A model generated the notes under the pieces. The model was given only the letters and a program-made list of their open reading frames with translations. It was not told where the DNA came from and ran no database searches. DNA of 64,000 bases. Source: Citricoccus zhacaiensis. Its GTDB lineage: Bacteria; Actinomycetota; Actinomycetes; Actinomycetales; Micrococcaceae. Shown piece by piece: positions 61,062 to 64,000 of the stretch. The stretch lies in NCBI RefSeq assembly GCF_014645315.1, contig NZ_BMLQ01000011.1:43753-107752 (forward strand), in the 5' to 3' direction. The position numbers and the translations under genes were made by a program. Within the stretch, counting starts at the first letter, position 1, and the number at the start of each line of letters is the position of its first letter.

Positions 61062-62173
61062 CGTGACTCCTTCGGGGTTTCGGCGGCGTTCTCGCCCACG
61101 GTGTCGGTGGGCCGCGAGCCGATCGCGGCCACCAGGTCCTGGAGTCCGACCGGACCGATCTCCAGGTGCTGCTCGGCCGCGGCAGCGGCCAGGCCGGCGT
61201 CGGGCTGTCCGGCCAGGGTGACGGAGGACAGCCCGCCGATCCGGCGGGAGTGCAGGACGCTCCTGCCCTCCGTGAGCTGCCCGACGGCGGCCGCCGGGCC
61301 GGAGAGGGAGAAGGCGGCGCTGCGCGCCGAGTCCGCGTCGGCATCCATCAGGATCCGGCCGTCGTCGATCACCAGGACCTTCTCCAGCAGGTCCGCCGCC
61401 TCATCGATGAGGTGGGTGGACATGACGATGGTGCGGGGGTGCTCCAGGTAGTCCTGCAGCATCACGTCGTAGAACAGTTGGCGAGCCGTGGCGTCTAGGC
61501 CGAGATAGGGCTCGTCGAAGAAGGTCAGCGGGGCCCGGGAGGCGAGGCCGACGACGATGGCCACCGAGGACAGCTGCCCGCGGGAGAGCTTCTGGATCTT
61601 GGTTTCCACTGGCAGCCGAAACATCCTCACCAGCCGTTCGGCGAAGTCCTGGTCCCAGCTCTCGAAGAACCAGGGGGCGGACTTCAGCACGTGCCCGGCT
61701 TTGAAGGACTCCGGGTACTTCTGGTTCTCCCGGGCGAAGCACAGGTGGGAGGCCGTCTCGACGTCCTCGAAGGGCTCCCGTCCCATCACGGAGACCTCGC
61801 CCTGGGTGGCCCGGTCCTGGCCGGAGAGGATGGACAGTGCGGTGGTCTTGCCGGCGCCGTTGCGGCCGAGCAGGCCGCAGATGGAGTTGGCGGGGATGTC
61901 GAAGTCGAGCCCGTGCAGGATCTCCTTGCGGCCGAAGGACTTCCGCAGCCCACGCACGCTGATGACCGCCTCGGGGTTGATCGGCTGTCCGGCCGGCAAC
62001 GGCCTGGCCTCGTGGCTCAGGGCGTCGGCGGCATGACCGCCGCTGGAAGCGGGCTCGGCCCGGAAGGACGCGGCGGCCACCGTGCCGGACGTGGTTCCGA
62101 ACGGGACGTCGCGTGCGGTGTGGCGAATGCCGGCCGGAGCGGTCTCGGGAACGGTGTTGGGAGTGACGTGCAT
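61058..62173 (-). CDS. ABC transporter ATPase
   Basis: 371 residues. A Pro/Ala/Thr-rich, probably flexible N-terminal stretch (about 70 residues) is followed by a nucleotide-binding domain with Walker A LLGRNGAGKTTALSIL (about 113), signature LSRGQLSSVAIVVGLASRAP (variant, SRGQ for SGGQ), Walker B LTFFDEPYLGLDA and H-loop VMSTHLIDEAADL. This is the EcsA/YtrB-like group. GGGGGAA precedes the start. The gene follows the GntR gene by 8 bp and is coupled to the permease gene. Confidence 0.9.
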   Translation of the reverse strand: MHVTPNTVPETAPAGIRHTARDVPFGTTSGTVAAASFRAEPASSGGHAADALSHEARPLPAGQPINPEAVISVRGLRKSFGRKEILHGLDFDIPANSICGLLGRNGAGKTTALSILSGQDRATQGEVSVMGREPFEDVETASHLCFARENQKYPESFKAGHVLKSAPWFFESWDQDFAERLVRMFRLPVETKIQKLSRGQLSSVAIVVGLASRAPLTFFDEPYLGLDATARQLFYDVMLQDYLEHPRTIVMSTHLIDEAADLLEKVLVIDDGRILMDADADSARSAAFSLSGPAAAVGQLTEGRSVLHSRRIGGLSSVTLAGQPDAGLAAAAAEQHLEIGPVGLQDLVAAIGSRPTDTVGENAAETPKESR

Positions 62174-62181
62174 GATTCCCC

Positions 62182-62580
62182 CTACAGGGCTGATCGGGTG
62201 GTGTCTGCGGTGGTCGTGAGATCGGCGGCGGTACTGCGGATCATCTCGGACAGGTCCTCCGGGGTGATCTCCAACCGGGCCGCCTCGGTGAGCAACGGAT
62301 GGATGTACTGCCGGGTGAAGGCCTCGCGGCGGGAGCTCAGCAGCTGCTGCCGGGCACCGGGTGCCACGAACATGCCGATGCCCCGCTTCTTGTAGAGGAT
62401 CCCCGTGTCCACCAGCAGGTTGATCCCCTTGTTGGCGGTGGCCGGATTGATCCGGAGGAACGCGGAGAACTCGGTGGTGGAGGGCACCTGCGTCTCCTCC
62501 GGGTAGGTCCCGTCCACGATCCCCTGCTCGATCCGGAGCGCCAGCTGGCGGAAGATCGGCTGCGTGGCGTCCATCTCCAT
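62182..62580 (-). CDS. GntR-family regulator, YtrA type
   Basis: 132 residues with a GntR winged helix (PIFRQLALRIEQGIVDGTYP, TTEFSAFLRINPATANKGIN, KRGIGMFVAPGARQQLL) and only a short helical C-terminal tail. This is the YtrA subfamily, whose members control neighbouring ABC transporters. The start is taken at 62580, which has GGAG six bases upstream; ATG at 62592 is possible. A GGTT-N3-TAC-N4-GTA-N3-AACC palindrome 54 bp upstream is its likely operator, so it probably represses its own operon. Confidence 0.9.
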   Translation of the reverse strand: MEMDATQPIFRQLALRIEQGIVDGTYPEETQVPSTTEFSAFLRINPATANKGINLLVDTGILYKKRGIGMFVAPGARQQLLSSRREAFTRQYIHPLLTEAARLEITPEDLSEMIRSTAADLTTTADTTRSAL

Positions 62581-62633
62581 GCGGCGCTCCATTCCTGGGG
62601 TCAGAACCGGCCGAGCTCGTCAACCGGTCCGTT

Positions 62634-62657
62634 GGTTCATTACTTATGTAACTAACC
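62634..62657. promoter_or_regulatory. candidate YtrA/GntR operator
   Basis: GGTT-CAT-TAC-TTAT-GTA-ACT-AACC, with all conserved positions symmetric, lies in the promoter region of the GntR-ABC operon. The AT-rich core stands out in this GC-rich DNA. Binding is inferred from position. Confidence 0.6.
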
Positions 62658-62783
62658 TAGCAACCACCCCTGCGCACTGTCCACCCCTGCTTTCAGTCGA
62701 GTTCGGGACTCTTCTATGTCTGTCAAGCCGCGGTCGGGACTGTGGCTGAGGTGTTGAGGGTCCGGTAGACGCGGCGGGCTAGG

Positions 62784-63889
62784 TGTGATGTCCAGGGAGG
62801 TTGTCCCGCTCCTGGAAGGTGAAGGGGGCTGACAGGCGAAGGCCCCCGGTAGTGGAGTGGAGCTGTCTAGTTCACCACTGCACTCACCGGAGGCCCTCAT
62901 GTCCCACGCTAACGCCGTCCTGACCCCGCGCACACGCCTACGCCTGGCCCGGCTGATCATCCACGACGGGTGGACCTGCGCCGCCGCGGCGAAGATGTTC
63001 ATGGTCTCCCCGCGAACGGCGGCCAAGTGGGCTTCCCGCTACCGCACCGAGGGCCCGGCCGGGATGGCCGACCGCACCTCGCGTCCGCGCACCAGCCCGA
63101 CCAGGACCCCGCCCGTGGTGGTGCGCCGGATCGTGGCGCTGCGCTGGCGGCACCGGCTGGGCCCAGTCCAGATCGCCGGCCGACTCGGGGTCCCGGCCTC
63201 CACCGTGCACGCGGTCCTGGTGCGCTGCCGGATCAACCGGCTCTCTAGGATCGACCGGGCCACCGGGGAACCCTTGCGCCGGTACGAGCACGACCACCCC
63301 GGCTCGCTGATCCACGTCGACGTCACCAAGTTCGGCAACATCCCCGACGGTGGCGGCTGGCGCTACGTCGGCCAACAGCAAGGCGACAGGAACAAGGCCA
63401 CCACCGCGCTGAGGACCGGCAGAACCGATCGAGGGAACCCCCGGATCGGCACCGCGTTCGTCCACACCGTGATCGACGACCACTCCCGGGTGGCCTACGC
63501 GGAGATCTGCGCCGATGAAAAGGCCGCCACCGCGATCGGGGTGCTGCGCCGGGCCGGGGCCTGGTTCGCGGACCGCGGCATCACCGTGGAACGGGTGCTC
63601 TCAGACAACGGGTCGGCCTACCGCTCCCACGCCTGGGCCCAAGCCTGCGCCGAGCTGGGCATCAAGCACAAACGAACCCGCCCCTACCGACCGCAGACCA
63701 ACGGCAAGATCGAGCGGTTCCACCGCACCCTCGGTGACGGATGGGCCTACGCGAGGTTCTACGACTCGACCGAACAGCGAAACGCAGCCCTACCGGGCTG
63801 GCTGCACTTCTACAATCACCATCGAGCCCACTCCGCCCTCGGAGGCCAGCCACCGATCACCCGACTGACCAACCTTCCTGGACATCACA
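62784..63889 (+). mobile_element. IS481-family insertion sequence
   Basis: 1106 bp with terminal inverted repeats TGTGATGTCCAGGGAGGTTG (62784-62803) and, on the opposite strand at the right end (63870-63889), TGTGATGTCCAGGAAGGTTG, one mismatch in 20. The six bases GCTAGG flank both ends (62778-62783 and 63890-63895) as target duplication. The single transposase gene is complete but takes its stop codon from the right copy of the target duplication. About 95 bp of leader precede the gene. Confidence 0.92.
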
Positions 63890-63894
63890 GCTAG
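62899..63894 (+). CDS. IS481-family transposase
   Basis: 331-residue DDE transposase. An N-terminal helix-turn-helix (about 10-60, RLRLARLIIHDGWTCAAAAK, MVSPRTAAKWASRYRTEG) is followed by the integrase core with Asp in LIHVDVTKFG, Asp in VLSDNGSAYRSHAW and Glu in TNGKIERFHRTLGDGWAYA, then FYNHHRAHSALGG. All catalytic residues are present. ATG at 62899 follows GGAGG. The last codon is AGC and the stop TAG lies in the flanking target duplication, not in the element. Confidence 0.95.
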   Translation: MSHANAVLTPRTRLRLARLIIHDGWTCAAAAKMFMVSPRTAAKWASRYRTEGPAGMADRTSRPRTSPTRTPPVVVRRIVALRWRHRLGPVQIAGRLGVPASTVHAVLVRCRINRLSRIDRATGEPLRRYEHDHPGSLIHVDVTKFGNIPDGGGWRYVGQQQGDRNKATTALRTGRTDRGNPRIGTAFVHTVIDDHSRVAYAEICADEKAATAIGVLRRAGAWFADRGITVERVLSDNGSAYRSHAWAQACAELGIKHKRTRPYRPQTNGKIERFHRTLGDGWAYARFYDSTEQRNAALPGWLHFYNHHRAHSALGGQPPITRLTNLPGHHS

Positions 63895-64000
63895 GTAGCG
63901 TTTGATGCAGCGGCGGATTTCCTTGTCGGTGCGTTGCTCGTTCCGTCGTTTCTCCACGTATTCACGGGTTTCGGGGTCATGGGTCATTCTGGTGACCGCA

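Larger units (their letters stand above)
62723..64000 (-). pseudogene. IS110-family transposase, 3' end, interrupted by IS481 element
   Basis: Reading leftward from the window edge, the sequence AVTRMTHDPETREYVEKRRN, then QRTDKEIRRCIKRYLA, is the C-terminal end of an IS110-type transposase. It stops at the IS481 insertion (target GCTAGG at 63890-63895). It resumes beyond the element at 62783 with RRVYRTLNTSATVPTAA and a stop at 62723-62725. Joining the two parts at one copy of the target keeps the frame. The N-terminal DEDD domain lies outside the window. The element end is not resolved. Confidence 0.75.

Overview
The window is high-GC, densely packed bacterial DNA with short intergenic gaps, many GTG starts, four-base start/stop overlaps and a set of actinobacterial families (septum-formation-like lipoprotein, DUF3151, DUF4383, DrrAB-type exporters, P450s with a small 2Fe-2S ferredoxin). 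I infer a member of the Actinomycetota, most likely Micrococcaceae (Citricoccus/Micrococcus/Arthrobacter relatives). The genus cannot be fixed from the sequence alone. No rRNA, tRNA, CRISPR array or riboswitch was recognised.

Layout. (1) 1-9285 is an oxidative catabolism island. It holds a 2Fe-2S ferredoxin cut by the window edge, a LysR regulator, P450 no. 1, a dihydroxyacetone-kinase-type gene, a MarR regulator, NitT/TauT-type binding protein no. 1, P450 no. 2, binding protein no. 2 and an IclR regulator. The two P450s and two binding proteins look like two versions of one module. A 19-bp palindrome is shared by the promoter regions of P450 no. 1 and binding protein no. 1. (2) 9498-24105 holds an S-layer-anchored metallophosphoesterase, three exporters with TetR or MarR regulators, thioredoxin, a large-subunit catalase, small membrane proteins and an MBL-fold hydrolase. 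(3) 24208-29975 is housekeeping: SelO, a phosphoesterase, metY with a CoA-binding protein, and a RecQ-type helicase. (4) 30068-33968 holds a four-gene exporter operon (PadR, DUF1048, ATPase, permease). A large perfect dyad lies over its ribosome binding site, and two copies of a roughly 110-bp repeat lie on either side of it. (5) 34023-41670 holds a flavin monooxygenase, purA, unknown genes, an SRPBCC protein, an AtoE-type carrier and thymidine kinase. (6) 41701-47829 is a second catabolic cluster: a LysR and CatC-like arm divergent from cyclase, SDR, hydroxyacyl-CoA-type dehydrogenase, AtoE-type carrier and YciI. (7) 47862-55685 holds a lactonase-fold protein, DUF3151, a PhnDCE-type oxyanion importer, fructose-bisphosphate aldolase, an RNA methyltransferase and a small membrane protein. 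(8) 55802-64000 holds corA, an intact IS30-family element, pyrE, a MarR-like gene, nadE, a GntR/YtrA-regulated ABC transporter, and an IS481-family element sitting inside the 3' end of an IS110-family transposase.

How the genes fit together. The left island probably takes up and oxidises one or more small organic acids, with P450s served by the ferredoxin. The binding proteins have no permease or ATPase nearby. The middle catabolic cluster has an importer, a hydrolase, two dehydrogenases and two small ferredoxin-like-fold proteins, a complete small-acid degradation set whose substrate is unknown. At least ten genes have a TANNNT hexamer 6-8 nt before the start codon and little or no Shine-Dalgarno, so leaderless transcription is probably common here. 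The longest gene-free stretch is 32837-33161. It is filled by the PadR dyad and one repeat copy, with nothing else recognisable.
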